The position numbers and the translations under genes are program-made. Shown here one piece after another: positions 45,461 through 54,239 of a stretch of 64,000 nucleotides of DNA; positions within the stretch are counted from its first letter, which is position 1; each line of letters starts with the position of its first letter. The notes beneath the pieces were generated by a model, which was not told the origin of the DNA, ran no database searches, and was given only the letters and a program-made list of their open reading frames with translations. Source of the stretch: Nocardia harenae NBRC 108248 (GTDB lineage: Bacteria; Actinomycetota; Actinomycetes; Mycobacteriales; Mycobacteriaceae); NCBI RefSeq assembly GCF_001612885.1, contig NZ_BDBH01000001.1, positions 62,001 through 126,000 on the forward strand, given 5' to 3'.

Positions 45461-46641
45461 CGCCCGGCCCGCAGCACGATATCGGTGAGCACTCGCACGC
45501 CGACGGCGAGCGCGCGCTCATCGATGTCGAAGGTGGGCTGGTGCAGGTCGAGCTGCTCGCCCTGGCCGGACCAGACGCCGAGCCGCGCCATGGCGCCGGG
45601 CACCTCCTCCAGGTACCAGGAGAAGTCCTCGCCGCCGCCGGACTGCGGGGTGTCGGCGAGCGCGCCGGGGCCGAGCTCGCCGATGGCGGCCTCGAATATC
45701 CGGGTGGAGCGCTCGTCGTTCACCACCGGCGGCACGCCGCGCTTGTAGTTGAGCTGGTAGCGCACCCCGGTGGGGGCGAGCAGCGCGTCCACGATCTCGC
45801 GCACCAGCGGCTCCAGCAGCTCCCAGGTGGCGTGGTCGCCGGTGCGCACGGTGCCGGTGAGCATGCCGGTCTGCGGAATGGCGTTCGGCGCCTTGCCCGC
45901 GCTCACCGCGCCCCACACCATGACGGTGCTGGTGCGCGGGTCGATCCGGCGGCTGAGCATGCCGGGCAGCCCGGTGATGACGGTGCCGATGGCATAGACC
46001 AGGTCGCTGGTGAGGTGCGGCCGCGAGGTGTGGCCGCCGGGTGAGTCGAGCACCAGCTCGACGGTGTCGGCGGCCGAGGTGATCGCCCCGACCCGGATCC
46101 CGACCCGCCCGACCTCCAGCCGCGGGTCGCAGTGCAGCGCGAAGATCCGCTCGACGCCCTGCATGGCACCGGCCGCGACCACGTCGATCGCCCCGCCGGG
46201 CATGACCTCCTCGGCGGGCTGGAAGATGAACCGCACCCCGACCGGCAGGTCGGCATCGGCCAGCGCCAGCGCGGCGCCGAGCAGAATGGCGGTGTGCGCG
46301 TCGTGCCCGCAGGCGTGCGCGACGCCGGGCACGGTGGAGGAGAACGGCAGCCCGGTGAACTCCTGCAGCGGGAGCGCGTCCATGTCGGCGCGCAGCCCGA
46401 TCCGCGGCCCGTCCGGGCCGATGTCGCAGATCAGCCCGGTGCCGCCGGGGAGGACCCGGGGCGCCAGCCCCGCCTTGGTCAGCCACGCGGCGACGAACTC
46501 CGTGGTCGCGAACTCGGTCCTGGACAGCTCCGGGTTCGCGTGGATGTGCCTGCGCCACTGGACCAGGTCCACCTGGTGCTCGGCCAGCCACGTGTCAACC
46601 ACGTGCCGGCCCGACCGCACCAGATGACCGCTCGTGCTCAC
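45457..46641 (-). CDS. amiA1: M20 family amidohydrolase AmiA1
   Basis: A 394-aa zinc-dependent metallopeptidase of family M20D. Metal ligands are visible in HACGHDAHTA, FQPAEEVMPGG and the C-terminal SGGGEDFSWYL. The family removes N-acyl groups from amino acids (hippurate, IAA-amino acids, N-acetyl-diaminopimelate). It overlaps amiB1 by 4 nt (ATGA), so the two are coupled. The pair and its position match M. tuberculosis Rv3305c/Rv3306c. Confidence 0.92.
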   Translation of the reverse strand: MSTSGHLVRSGRHVVDTWLAEHQVDLVQWRRHIHANPELSRTEFATTEFVAAWLTKAGLAPRVLPGGTGLICDIGPDGPRIGLRADMDALPLQEFTGLPFSSTVPGVAHACGHDAHTAILLGAALALADADLPVGVRFIFQPAEEVMPGGAIDVVAAGAMQGVERIFALHCDPRLEVGRVGIRVGAITSAADTVELVLDSPGGHTSRPHLTSDLVYAIGTVITGLPGMLSRRIDPRTSTVMVWGAVSAGKAPNAIPQTGMLTGTVRTGDHATWELLEPLVREIVDALLAPTGVRYQLNYKRGVPPVVNDERSTRIFEAAIGELGPGALADTPQSGGGEDFSWYLEEVPGAMARLGVWSGQGEQLDLHQPTFDIDERALAVGVRVLTDIVLRAGR

Positions 46642-47843
46642 CGAATGTCCTCCTGTCGTCGAACGAATCGCTGCAACAGACTGCTCCTGTGTTGCTCATC
46701 GCGGGCGACGGCCACGGCGGTACACGCCAGCGCGACCGCGCCGTCCAGCACCGCGCGATCGGCGGAGGCGGTGACGCTCGCCGCGGCGAACTCCGGCTGG
46801 TGCGTCACCGCACCGCCTGCCTCGATGCCGATCACCGGGTGGATGCCCGGGACGATATTGGTGACGTTGCCCATGTCGGTGCTGCCGAGGGGCCGCTGCG
46901 CCTCGAACTCCGGCGGCAGCGGCGTCCGCCCGAGCCCGGTGATCTGCTCGCGGTAGACCGCGAGCAGGGCCGGATCGGGCGTGAGCTCGGTGTACGTCGG
47001 CGCGAGCGTCCGGATCTCGTGGGTGCAGCCGGTCGCAAGGGCGCCCGCCGCGAAGCAATCGGACGCCCGTCGCGTCAGATCGTCGAGGGATGCGGAATCC
47101 GCTGCGCGTAGGTAATACAGCAATTCCGCACGTCCGGGCACGATATTGGGGGCCACGCCACCGTCGTTGACTATACCGTGCAGTTGCTGGCCGGGCGCGA
47201 GGTGCTGGCGCAGCAGCCCGAGCGCCACCTGGGCGACGGTGGCGGCGTCGCCGGCATTGCGGCCGCGCTCCGGCGCCGCGCTGGCGTGCGCCGCGCGGCC
47301 GTGGAAGAGCACCGAGAGGTCGCTGAGCGCCAGCGAGCGCGCGCCTGCCACGTCGAACGGGCCCGGGTGCACCATCATGGCCAGCGCCAGGTCGTCGAAG
47401 ACGCCGTGGTCGAGCATGATCACCTTGCCGCCGCCGCTCTCCTCGGCCGGGGTGCCGAGCACGACCACGGTGAGCCCGAGCTCGTCGGCGACATCGGCGA
47501 GCGCGAGCCCCGCGCCGACCGAGGCGGCGGCGATGATGTTGTGCCCGCAGGCGTGGCCGATCTCGGGCAGCGCGTCGTACTCCGCGCACAGCCCGACGGT
47601 CAGCTCGCCGCTGCCGTACACCGCGCGGAAGGCGGTGGGCAGCCCGGCGACGCCGGTGGTGACCGCGAAGCCGCGCTCGCGCAGCGGCTCGATGGTCCGC
47701 GCGGCGGCGCGGAACTCCTCGAAGGCGAGCTCCGGCTCCGCGTGCAGGGCGTGCGAGAGCCCGATCAACCCGTCCTTCGCGGCCTCGACCGCCGCGTGTA
47801 CCCGCGCGACGGAGCCATCGGTCGGCATCTCGATCGCGGGCAT
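46638..47843 (-). CDS. amiB1: M20 family amidohydrolase AmiB1
   Basis: A 401-aa M20 peptidase of the p-aminobenzoyl-glutamate hydrolase subgroup. AEYDALPEIGHACGHNI holds the metal-binding residues, followed by GTPAEESGGGKV and the late STDMGNVTNIVPGIHPVIGI motif. It is a paralogue of AmiA1 with a different substrate pocket. It is the upstream member of the pair. Confidence 0.92.
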   Translation of the reverse strand: MPAIEMPTDGSVARVHAAVEAAKDGLIGLSHALHAEPELAFEEFRAAARTIEPLRERGFAVTTGVAGLPTAFRAVYGSGELTVGLCAEYDALPEIGHACGHNIIAAASVGAGLALADVADELGLTVVVLGTPAEESGGGKVIMLDHGVFDDLALAMMVHPGPFDVAGARSLALSDLSVLFHGRAAHASAAPERGRNAGDAATVAQVALGLLRQHLAPGQQLHGIVNDGGVAPNIVPGRAELLYYLRAADSASLDDLTRRASDCFAAGALATGCTHEIRTLAPTYTELTPDPALLAVYREQITGLGRTPLPPEFEAQRPLGSTDMGNVTNIVPGIHPVIGIEAGGAVTHQPEFAAASVTASADRAVLDGAVALACTAVAVARDEQHRSSLLQRFVRRQEDIR

Positions 47844-47908
47844 GCCGACCAGTCTGGCATTACCCCGGTGGTTACTGCCCGTTCAACCCAACGTGAGCAC
47901 CACGGTTG

Positions 47909-48022
47909 CGCGCCCGGCTCGTCTCCGAGCGGTCGAAGCGCACGCGCCGCAGGCGCGAGTCTCGACCGCGCGGCGGCGAGCCCCCGAAGGGCGCGCAACC
48001 CGTCGCGCCGAAGGCGCGACAA
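47909..48022. repeat. 115-bp structured repeat, copy 1
   Basis: About 90% identical to 51228-51342. The outer part is an inverted repeat with 21-bp arms (3 mismatches here), and the right part holds small hairpins with TTCG-like loops. The element ends at the last base before the stop codon of the minus-strand enoyl-CoA hydratase gene, so it forms the start of its 3' UTR and probably acts as a terminator or RNA-stabilising structure. Confidence 0.75.
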
Positions 48023-48730
48023 TCAAACACCGAAGGCGAGGTTCTCGGGAGTGGTGGGGGTGGTCAGCCCCGGCAGGACCGCGCCGTGCAGGGCGCGCTT
48101 GATGACGGCGAGGTTGGGCTTGCGATTGGCGGCGAGCCCGGCGGCCTGCTCGACCGCCACATCGAGCAGGCTGTCCGCCCCCGCCTTGGCATCGACGATC
48201 CCGGCCGAGATGGCCTCGTCGGCGCCGAAGCGGTGCCCGGTGGTCATGGCCTTGACCGCGACCTGATTGGTGAGCCGGTGCGTGAGCAGCGCGTTCATCG
48301 CGACGGTGAAGGGCATGCCGAGGTGGATCTCCGGCAGCGACCAGTACCCGCGGTCGGCGCGCATGACACGGAAGTCGTGCGAGGTGGCGAGCATGGCCCC
48401 CGCGCCGAAGGCGTGGCCGTTCACCGCGGCGACGGTGGGCAGCGGGAAGGTGAGCAGCCGCGCGTAGAGCGCGTGCACGCTGTCCAGGTAGCCGTGCATC
48501 TCGCCGGGATTCGCGAAGAGCCACTCGGTGTGCAGGCCGTTGCTGAAGAACTTGCCGGTGGCGGTGGTGACCAGCGCTGCCGGGCCCTCGGCGCCCTCGA
48601 CCTCGTCCAGCAGCGCGTTCAGCCGGGCGAGGACGTCCGGGTGGAAGCGGTTCTCCTCGTCCGCCGCGTGCTGCTCCTCCGATCCCAGGTACAGCACGAA
48701 CACGTCACCCCGGCGCTCCAGATACGGCAT
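48023..48730 (-). CDS. Enoyl-CoA hydratase/isomerase family protein
   Basis: A 235-aa crotonase-fold protein, slightly short for the family. The oxyanion-hole segments are KFFSNGLHTEWL and NGHAFGAGAMLATSHDFRVM. The first catalytic Glu of hydratases is not obvious, so isomerase or other crotonase chemistry is possible. ATG 48730 is chosen because family similarity starts there and TACGCT lies 6 nt upstream. It is divergent from deoD. Confidence 0.85.
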   Translation of the reverse strand: MPYLERRGDVFVLYLGSEEQHAADEENRFHPDVLARLNALLDEVEGAEGPAALVTTATGKFFSNGLHTEWLFANPGEMHGYLDSVHALYARLLTFPLPTVAAVNGHAFGAGAMLATSHDFRVMRADRGYWSLPEIHLGMPFTVAMNALLTHRLTNQVAVKAMTTGHRFGADEAISAGIVDAKAGADSLLDVAVEQAAGLAANRKPNLAVIKRALHGAVLPGLTTPTTPENLAFGV

Positions 48731-48736
48731 GCGGGC

Positions 48737-48742
48737 AGCGTA
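48737..48742 (-). promoter_or_regulatory. Leaderless -10 (TACGCT) for enoyl-CoA hydratase gene
   Basis: The minus-strand TACGCT is 6 nt from ATG 48730. Confidence 0.5.
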
Positions 48743-48823
48743 GCCGGGCGATCCTACCGACGGGTAGCCGAGGCCGGTCGGTGACCGGGGCCACACCCGC
48801 GCGAAGCCCGTACCGCCCACGAC

Positions 48824-48829
48824 TATCGT
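48824..48829 (+). promoter_or_regulatory. Leaderless -10 (TATCGT) for deoD
   Basis: TATCGT is 6 nt from ATG 48836. Confidence 0.5.
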
Positions 48830-48835
48830 GACCCC

Positions 48836-49615
48836 ATGCTTGCCGAAGAGGCCGCCGCGACGATCGCCGAGCGGACAGGGGTAGCGCGCCACCGCGTCGC
48901 GGTGGTGCTCGGGTCGGGCTGGCAGGAGGCGGCCGCGGAGATCGGCACGCCGCGGGCGTCGGTGCCGATGCCGGAGCTACCCGGCTTCGGCACCCCGACC
49001 GCGCAGGGCCACGTCGGCACCGTGCACTCGGTGCCGGTCGGCGGCACCGACGTGCTGCTGCTCATGGGCCGCCAGCACCTCTACGAGGGCTACTCCCCCG
49101 CCGAGGTGGTGGTTCCGCTGACCGCCGCCGTCGCGGCGGGCGCGGAGATCGTGCTGCTCACCAATGCCGCGGGCGGGATCAGGGACGGCATGGCCGTCGG
49201 TGAGCCGGTGCTCATCGCCGACCACATCAACCTCACCGCCCGCACCCCGCTCACCGGCCCGGCCTTCGTCGACCTGGTGGACGCCTATGACCCCGAGCTG
49301 CGCGCGCTGGCCCGCGAGGTCGACCCGGCGCTGGCCGACGGGGTGTACGCCGGGCTCATCGGCCCGCAGTACGAGACGCCCGCCGAGATCAGGATGCTGC
49401 GCACCATCGGGGCGGACCTGGTGGGCATGTCGACCGTGCTGGAGGCGATCGCCGCGCGGGCGCTCGGCGTCCGGGTGCTCGGCATCTCGCTGGTCACCAA
49501 TCTGGCCGCCGGGGTCACCGGGGCCAACCTCTCGCACGCGGAGGTGCTGGCCGAGGGCAATGCCGCCGCGCCGCGGCTCGGCAAGCTGCTGCGCGGCATC
49601 CTGGAGCGGCTCTAG
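48836..49615 (+). CDS. deoD: Purine-nucleoside phosphorylase
   Basis: A 259-aa class II (trimeric) phosphorylase that cleaves inosine and guanosine with phosphate. [15 protein letters not shown] is the phosphate loop, GRQHLYEGY and [12 protein letters not shown] are substrate-site motifs, and [12 protein letters not shown] is diagnostic. The stop is followed at once by the ATG of pmmB, so ribose-1-phosphate made here can be handled by the phosphomutase of the same operon. Confidence 0.94.
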   Translation: MLAEEAAATIAERTGVARHRVAVVLGSGWQEAAAEIGTPRASVPMPELPGFGTPTAQGHVGTVHSVPVGGTDVLLLMGRQHLYEGYSPAEVVVPLTAAVAAGAEIVLLTNAAGGIRDGMAVGEPVLIADHINLTARTPLTGPAFVDLVDAYDPELRALAREVDPALADGVYAGLIGPQYETPAEIRMLRTIGADLVGMSTVLEAIAARALGVRVLGISLVTNLAAGVTGANLSHAEVLAEGNAAAPRLGKLLRGILERL

Positions 49616-51109
49616 ATGCTGCGCTTCGGCACGGCCGGGCTGCGCGGCCCGCTGCGGGACGGGCCGGACGGCATGAACGCGGTCACCGTCGCGCGCGCCA
49701 CCGCCGGGCTCGCCGCCTGGCTGCGCGAGCGCTGCCTGGGCGGCGGGCGGGTGGTGGTCGGCCGGGACGCGCGGCACGGGTCGGCGGAGTTCGCCACCGT
49801 GACCGCGGAGATCTTCGCCGCCGCCGGATTCCCGGTGACGCTGCTGCCAGAGCCGCTGCCCACCCCCGTGCTGGCGCACGCGGTGCGCGCGACCGGCGCG
49901 GTGGCCGGGGTGCAGATCACCGCATCGCACAACCCACCCGGCGACAACGGCTACAAGGTGTACCTGGAGGGTGGCGCCCAGCTGGTGGCCCCGGCCGACG
50001 CCGAGATCGAGCGGGCCATCCAGGCCGTCACCGAGCCGATCCCGCGCGCCGCGGTCGCCCCCGCCGATGGCAGCGTGCTCGCCGCGTACCTGGACCGGGT
50101 GGCCGGAATTCCGGAGCGGATCGGCGGGCCGGGCGAGCGCGCGCCGGTGCGGATCGCGCTGACCCCGCTGCACGGCGTCGGCGGCGCGGTGGCGCTGCGC
50201 GCGCTGGCCGCGGCCGGCTTCGACGACGTGCACGTGGTGCCGGAGCAGTTCGAGCCGGACCCCGACTTCCGCACCGTCGCCTTCCCCAACCCCGAGGAAC
50301 CCGGCGCGGCCGACCTGCTGCTCGCGCTGGCCGAGCGGGTCGGGGCGGACCTGGCCGTCGCGCTCGACCCGGATGCCGACCGCTGCGCCATCGGCGTGCC
50401 CGGCCCGGACGGCTGGCGCATGCTGCGCGGCGACGAGACCGGCGTGCTGCTCGGCGCCGACGTGCTGCGCACCGCCCCGGCGGACGCCCTGGTCGCGACC
50501 ACCCTGGTCTCCTCCCGGCTGCTCGGCCGGGTGGCCGCCGCGCGCGGCGCCCGCTACGCCGAGACGCTCACCGGCTTCAAGTGGCTGGCCAGGGCCGGAA
50601 CCGGCCTGGTGTACGCCTACGAGGAGGCCATCGGGCACTGCGTCGACCCCGCCGCCGTCCGGGACAAGGACGGCATCTCCGCCGCCGTGCTCGCCGCCGA
50701 CCTGGTCGCGCGGCGCCGCGCCGCGGGCGGCACCCTGCCTGCCGACCTGGACCGCTACGCCGTCGAGTTCGGCGTGCACGCGGGCGACCAGGTCTCCCTC
50801 CGCCTCGCCGACGCCGACGCCGCGGCGGCCGTGGTAGCCGCGCTCCGCGCCGCCCCGCCGGAGCGCATCGCGGGCGCCGAGGTGCGCTACACCGACCTGG
50901 CCGCCACCCGCGGCCCCCTGCGCACCGACGCCCTGGTCTTCGAGGGCGACGGCGACCGGATCGTCGTGCGCCCCTCCGGCACCGAGCCCAAACTCAAGTG
51001 CTACCTGGAGGTCGTCCGCCCGGTCCCCGACCCCACCGCCCTCCCCGACGTCCGCAAGGCCGCCGCCGAGCGCCTAGCCGCCCTCCGCGATTTCTGCACC
51101 GCCCTGTAA
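49616..51109 (+). CDS. pmmB: Phosphomannomutase/phosphoglucomutase-family enzyme PmmB
   Basis: A 497-aa alpha-D-phosphohexomutase. It has all four family loops: TASHNPPGDNGYKVY with the phosphoserine, the metal-binding DPDADRCAIG, EEAIGHCVDP for sugar specificity, and RPSGTEPKLK for phosphate. Being coupled to deoD, it may act as a phosphopentomutase; the annotation follows M. tuberculosis PmmB (Rv3308). Confidence 0.92.
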   Translation: MLRFGTAGLRGPLRDGPDGMNAVTVARATAGLAAWLRERCLGGGRVVVGRDARHGSAEFATVTAEIFAAAGFPVTLLPEPLPTPVLAHAVRATGAVAGVQITASHNPPGDNGYKVYLEGGAQLVAPADAEIERAIQAVTEPIPRAAVAPADGSVLAAYLDRVAGIPERIGGPGERAPVRIALTPLHGVGGAVALRALAAAGFDDVHVVPEQFEPDPDFRTVAFPNPEEPGAADLLLALAERVGADLAVALDPDADRCAIGVPGPDGWRMLRGDETGVLLGADVLRTAPADALVATTLVSSRLLGRVAAARGARYAETLTGFKWLARAGTGLVYAYEEAIGHCVDPAAVRDKDGISAAVLAADLVARRRAAGGTLPADLDRYAVEFGVHAGDQVSLRLADADAAAAVVAALRAAPPERIAGAEVRYTDLAATRGPLRTDALVFEGDGDRIVVRPSGTEPKLKCYLEVVRPVPDPTALPDVRKAAAERLAALRDFCTAL

Positions 51110-51143
51110 CCCCGTGAGCCTCCGGCCCCCCGGCCCGCGCCCG

Positions 51144-51228
51144 GCCCCCGGCCCGGGTTCGCCCCCGGCCCGGGTTCGCCCCCGGCCCGAGTTCGCCCCC
51201 GGCCCGAGTTCGCCCCCGGCCCGGGTTC
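51144..51228. repeat. Tandem repeat: five copies of a 17-bp unit
   Basis: The unit GCCCCCGGCCCGGGTTC is repeated five times without gaps; the third and fourth copies differ by one base (GAGTTC). The array abuts copy 2 of the 115-bp repeat. It is non-coding, between pmmB and upp, and could vary in copy number between strains. Confidence 0.85.
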
Positions 51229-51342
51229 GCGCCCGGCTCACGTCCGAGCGGTCGAAGCGCATGCGCCGCAGGCGCGAGTCTCGACCGCTCGGACGTGAGC
51301 CCCCGAAGGGCGCGAACCCCGTCGCGCCGAAGGCGCGACCAA
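51228..51342. repeat. 115-bp structured repeat, copy 2
   Basis: It has perfect 21-bp inverted arms starting GGCTCACGTCC and ending GGACGTGAGCC, an inner GCGCCGCAGGCGC-type stem, and a right-hand stem GTCGCGCC/GGCGCGAC. Like copy 1 it ends exactly at the stop codon of a minus-strand gene, here upp. Confidence 0.78.
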
Positions 51343-51966
51343 TCAACGCGGCCCGAACTGACGGTCACCGGCATCTCCCAGACCGGGGACGATGAACGCG
51401 TCGGCGTTCAACCCCGTGTCGATGGCGGCGGTCACCAGCCGCACCGGAAGCCCCGAATCGCCCAGCGCGGCAATGCCCTCGGGCGCGGCGACCACGCAGA
51501 GCGCGGTGATGTCCCGCGCCTTCCGCGCCACCAGCAGCTCCAGCGTGTGCCGCATGGAGCCGCCGGTCGCGAGCATGGGATCGAGCACGAAGACCGGCAC
51601 GTCGGAGAGGTCCTCCGGCAGCGATTCCATGTAGGGCACCGGCTGGTGCGTCGCCTCGTCCCGCGCCACGCCGACGAAGCCGATCCTGGCGTCCGGCACG
51701 AACCCCGCCGCGGCGTGCACCATGCCGAGCCCGGCCCGCAGCACCGGGACCAGCAGCGGCGGCGCGGCGAGCCGGGTGCCCTCGGCGATCGAGACCGGAG
51801 TGGCGACGTCGAACCGGGTCACCGGGGCGTCGCGCAGTGCCTCGTAGACGAGGATTCCGGTGAGGTCGCGCAGCGCGGAGCGGAACTCGGCGTTCCCGGT
51901 GCGCGCGTCGCGCAGCGTGGTGAGCAGGGCGGCGGCCAGCGGATGGTCCACGGTGTGGGTGCGCAT
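51343..51966 (-). CDS. upp: Uracil phosphoribosyltransferase
   Basis: A 207-aa type I phosphoribosyltransferase that makes UMP from uracil and [18 protein letters not shown] and the PRPP-binding segment [14 protein letters not shown] are typical, and the C-terminal DAGDRQFG is the uracil-binding end. It belongs with the nearby nucleoside salvage genes, which release uracil through Cdd and phosphorylases. Confidence 0.95.
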   Translation of the reverse strand: MRTHTVDHPLAAALLTTLRDARTGNAEFRSALRDLTGILVYEALRDAPVTRFDVATPVSIAEGTRLAAPPLLVPVLRAGLGMVHAAAGFVPDARIGFVGVARDEATHQPVPYMESLPEDLSDVPVFVLDPMLATGGSMRHTLELLVARKARDITALCVVAAPEGIAALGDSGLPVRLVTAAIDTGLNADAFIVPGLGDAGDRQFGPR

Positions 51967-51972
51967 GGAGGA

Positions 51973-51978
51973 ACGATA
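51973..51978 (-). promoter_or_regulatory. Leaderless -10 (TATCGT) for upp
   Basis: The minus-strand TATCGT is 6 nt from ATG 51966. Confidence 0.5.
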
Positions 51979-52054
51979 GAACCGCGCCGCGGAAATTCGC
52001 GGCCGAGCCAGGGAACCGGCGGCCGAGCGGGCGCGTCGAAGACAGTGAATGACG

Positions 52055-52060
52055 TACGCT
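52055..52060 (+). promoter_or_regulatory. -10 (TACGCT) of the ESX-associated cassette
   Basis: TACGCT lies 26 bp before ATG 52087. A GGGGGG ribosome-binding site sits between them, so this transcript has a short leader, in contrast to neighbouring genes. Confidence 0.45.
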
Positions 52061-52086
52061 GCCTGGGAAACGGATGGGGGGCTGTT

Positions 52087-52404
52087 ATGGACAAGACGTC
52101 GGCGGATACCGACGGCATCGTCGCCTACGGTGCGTCCGCGCAAGTCATGGCCGGGGAGATGGCCGCGGCGGGCACGTCGGCGGCGGGGGCAGGGCCCGCG
52201 CTGCTCGGCCCGATCATGGGGCTGATCGGCGGTGACTTCATGGCCGCGTACGCCGCCGCGCACGCGGGCCAGGTCGCCGCCATCGGCCAGCTCTCCGCGG
52301 TATTGACCAGCATGGGCGGCTCGGTGACGGCCGCGGCGGGCGCCATCGCGGACACCGAGCTCGGCAGCGCCGCCACCATCGCCGCCACCGACCCGAACGG
52401 GTGA
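52087..52404 (+). CDS. EspC-like ESX secretion-associated protein
   Basis: A 105-aa, Ala/Gly-rich helical protein. [52 protein letters not shown] resembles the small EspC-type partners of type VII secretion, which form helical hairpins with their neighbours. It has no signal peptide. It lies 4 nt before the WXG-NlpC gene, with which it may be co-secreted. Confidence 0.65.
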   Translation: MDKTSADTDGIVAYGASAQVMAGEMAAAGTSAAGAGPALLGPIMGLIGGDFMAAYAAAHAGQVAAIGQLSAVLTSMGGSVTAAAGAIADTELGSAATIAATDPNG

Positions 52405-52408
52405 GCGC

Positions 52409-53521
52409 GTGATCGACATCGACGCACTGGCGAAACCGCTGATCGACCTGCTGAACTCGTTCGGCTCCGGGGTCCTGCCCAGCGGCGGCCCGGCCGACGC
52501 GCTGCGCGCCACCTCCGCCGCGGTGGACCGGATCCACGAGCTCGGCCGCACCAGCATCAACCAGGTGAACACCGCGTGGGACGGCACCGCCGCCGACGCC
52601 ACCACCTCGAAGGCGCTCCGGGTGCAGACCTCGGCCGCGACCATCTCGGACAACAGCACCGAGATGGCGACCGTGGTGAACCAGGCCGCCGCCGAGGTGG
52701 AGAGCGGGCAGAAGGATCTCAACGGCATCCTGCAGTCCTTCGTCTCCACCGCGACCGCGCTCGGCCCCGCCATCGCCACCCCGCCCGGGCTCACCGCGGT
52801 GATCGGCTCCGCGATCGACCACATCAACCAGGCGGTCGGCGTGGTCGGGCGGGTGCAGAACGAGCTGGACACGCATACCGCGAGCATGACCGGGCTGACG
52901 CCGCCACCCTCCACCTCGCTCGCCTCCACCCTCGCCTCCTCCGGCATCCCGCAGCAGCTGCTCTCCGGCGCCAGCGGGGTGGCGAGCAGCGCCGGTTCGC
53001 TGCTCAGCACGGTGATGAACAACCCGCTGGTCACCGACGCGTCCAAGGCGGCGACGCCGTCGGCGACCACGCCGTCGCCGGGCACCCAGCAGCCCGACAC
53101 CGGCTCCGCGGCGCCGACCCGCGACGGCGTGGAGATCACGCTGCCGGACGGCAGCCGGGTGGAGGCGCCGAACGAGCAGGCCGCCACCGCGGTGCAGGCG
53201 GCGCTCGGCACGGTCGGCACCCCGTACGTCTGGGGTGGCAACTCCCCCGGCGCCGGGCTCGACTGCAGCGGCCTCACCAAGTACGCGTACGGCGAGGCCG
53301 GGGTGGAGCTGCCACGGCTCGCGGCCGAGCAGGGCAATGGCGCCACCCAGGTCTCGGCCGGTGATCTCATGCCCGGCGATCTCGCGATCTGGGACGGCCA
53401 CGTGGCGATGGTGATCGGCAACGGCCAGTTCGTCGAGGCCGGTGACCCGGTCCAGATCAGTTCGGTGCGAACGGAGAATTCGGGGATGGACTTCTACGGC
53501 TTCTACAGGCCGACGTCGTGA
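52409..53521 (+). CDS. WXG-like NlpC/P60 peptidoglycan hydrolase (type VII secretion candidate)
   Basis: A 370-aa protein in two parts. Residues 1-160 are helical with a WXG-type turn (Trp57-Asp58-Gly59). A Ser/Thr/Pro-rich linker follows. The C-terminal C40 domain (about 260-370) contains [20 protein letters not shown], with catalytic Cys286, His331 ([10 protein letters not shown]) and Glu343 as likely third residue. It should cut D-glutamyl-meso-diaminopimelate links in wall peptides. There is no Sec signal, so export through an ESX system is inferred from the WXG fold and the EspC-like neighbour. Confidence 0.8.
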   Translation: MIDIDALAKPLIDLLNSFGSGVLPSGGPADALRATSAAVDRIHELGRTSINQVNTAWDGTAADATTSKALRVQTSAATISDNSTEMATVVNQAAAEVESGQKDLNGILQSFVSTATALGPAIATPPGLTAVIGSAIDHINQAVGVVGRVQNELDTHTASMTGLTPPPSTSLASTLASSGIPQQLLSGASGVASSAGSLLSTVMNNPLVTDASKAATPSATTPSPGTQQPDTGSAAPTRDGVEITLPDGSRVEAPNEQAATAVQAALGTVGTPYVWGGNSPGAGLDCSGLTKYAYGEAGVELPRLAAEQGNGATQVSAGDLMPGDLAIWDGHVAMVIGNGQFVEAGDPVQISSVRTENSGMDFYGFYRPTS

Positions 53522-53868
53522 GCGAGCAGCAGGAGCCCGGCGTCCCGCCGGTCACCGTGGCGGCCAGCAGCAATCGGGCGGGCACCATCACGGTGCGCGC
53601 CACCGACCAGGGCATGCCGGTGGAGATCGGCTTCGAGCGCAGCGAGTACCGGTACGGCGCGCAGGCGCTTGCCGACGAGATCCTGCGGCTCACCCGGCGC
53701 TCCACCATCGCGGCGAAGGCCAAGCGGCGCGAGGCGCTGGCCGAGGCGGGGATGCCCGCCGACATCCTGGACCGGCTCGGCCTGCCGACCAGGCACCAGG
53801 CGGTGGACGAGCTGGACCGGATGGACGACGCCGACACCGGCCCGACGAGCTGGATGAGGCCGGTATGA
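53518..53868 (+). CDS. ESX-associated small protein, 116 aa
   Basis: A soluble protein with strands in the first half (VTVAASSNRAGTITVRATDQGMPVEIGFERSEY) and helices in the second (ADEILRLTRRSTIAAKAKRREALAEAGMPADILDRLGLP). The pattern recalls the YbaB-like proteins that accompany ESX genes. The GTGA start overlaps the hydrolase stop. It may be a chaperone or regulator. Confidence 0.55.
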   Translation: MSEQQEPGVPPVTVAASSNRAGTITVRATDQGMPVEIGFERSEYRYGAQALADEILRLTRRSTIAAKAKRREALAEAGMPADILDRLGLPTRHQAVDELDRMDDADTGPTSWMRPV

Positions 53869-54206
53869 GCGCGGAGATGGACGCGCTGGTCGCCAGGGCG
53901 ACCAGCAAGCTGGAGGCGCTGGAGGCGGCGCTGCACGGCCTGCAGCAGGTGCGCGGCCGGTTCGTCACCGAGGACGGCGCGGTCGAGGTCGAGGTGGACA
54001 GCGACGGCGCGCTCACCGCGCTGCGGCTCTCCGAGGCGGTCACCGGGCTGCCCCCGGCCGAGGTGGGCAGGCTCATCGTGTGGGCGTGCAGGCAGGCCGC
54101 CGAGGAGGCGGGCGGGCAGCGCTCGAAGGTCGTTGCGACACTGAACGAGTCGTTCGCCCCCGAGCCCGCTCCCGGTGCCGCCCCCGGGGCCGGGCAGGCG
54201 GGATAG
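53865..54206 (+). CDS. YbaB/EbfC family protein
   Basis: A 113-aa protein. A coiled N-terminal helix is followed by VEVEVDSDGALTALRLSEAVTGLPPAEVGRLIVWACRQAAEEAG, the YbaB/EbfC fold pattern. Such proteins bind DNA or act in secretion loci. The ATGA overlap ties it to the cassette. Confidence 0.7.
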   Translation: MSAEMDALVARATSKLEALEAALHGLQQVRGRFVTEDGAVEVEVDSDGALTALRLSEAVTGLPPAEVGRLIVWACRQAAEEAGGQRSKVVATLNESFAPEPAPGAAPGAGQAG

Positions 54207-54226
54207 TGCCTGAGCCGGAAGGTCGA

Positions 54227-54232
54227 TAGGCT
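54227..54232 (+). promoter_or_regulatory. Leaderless -10 (TAGGCT) for Rv3311-like gene
   Basis: TAGGCT is 7 nt from ATG 54240. Confidence 0.5.
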
Positions 54233-54239
54233 TCCGCCC

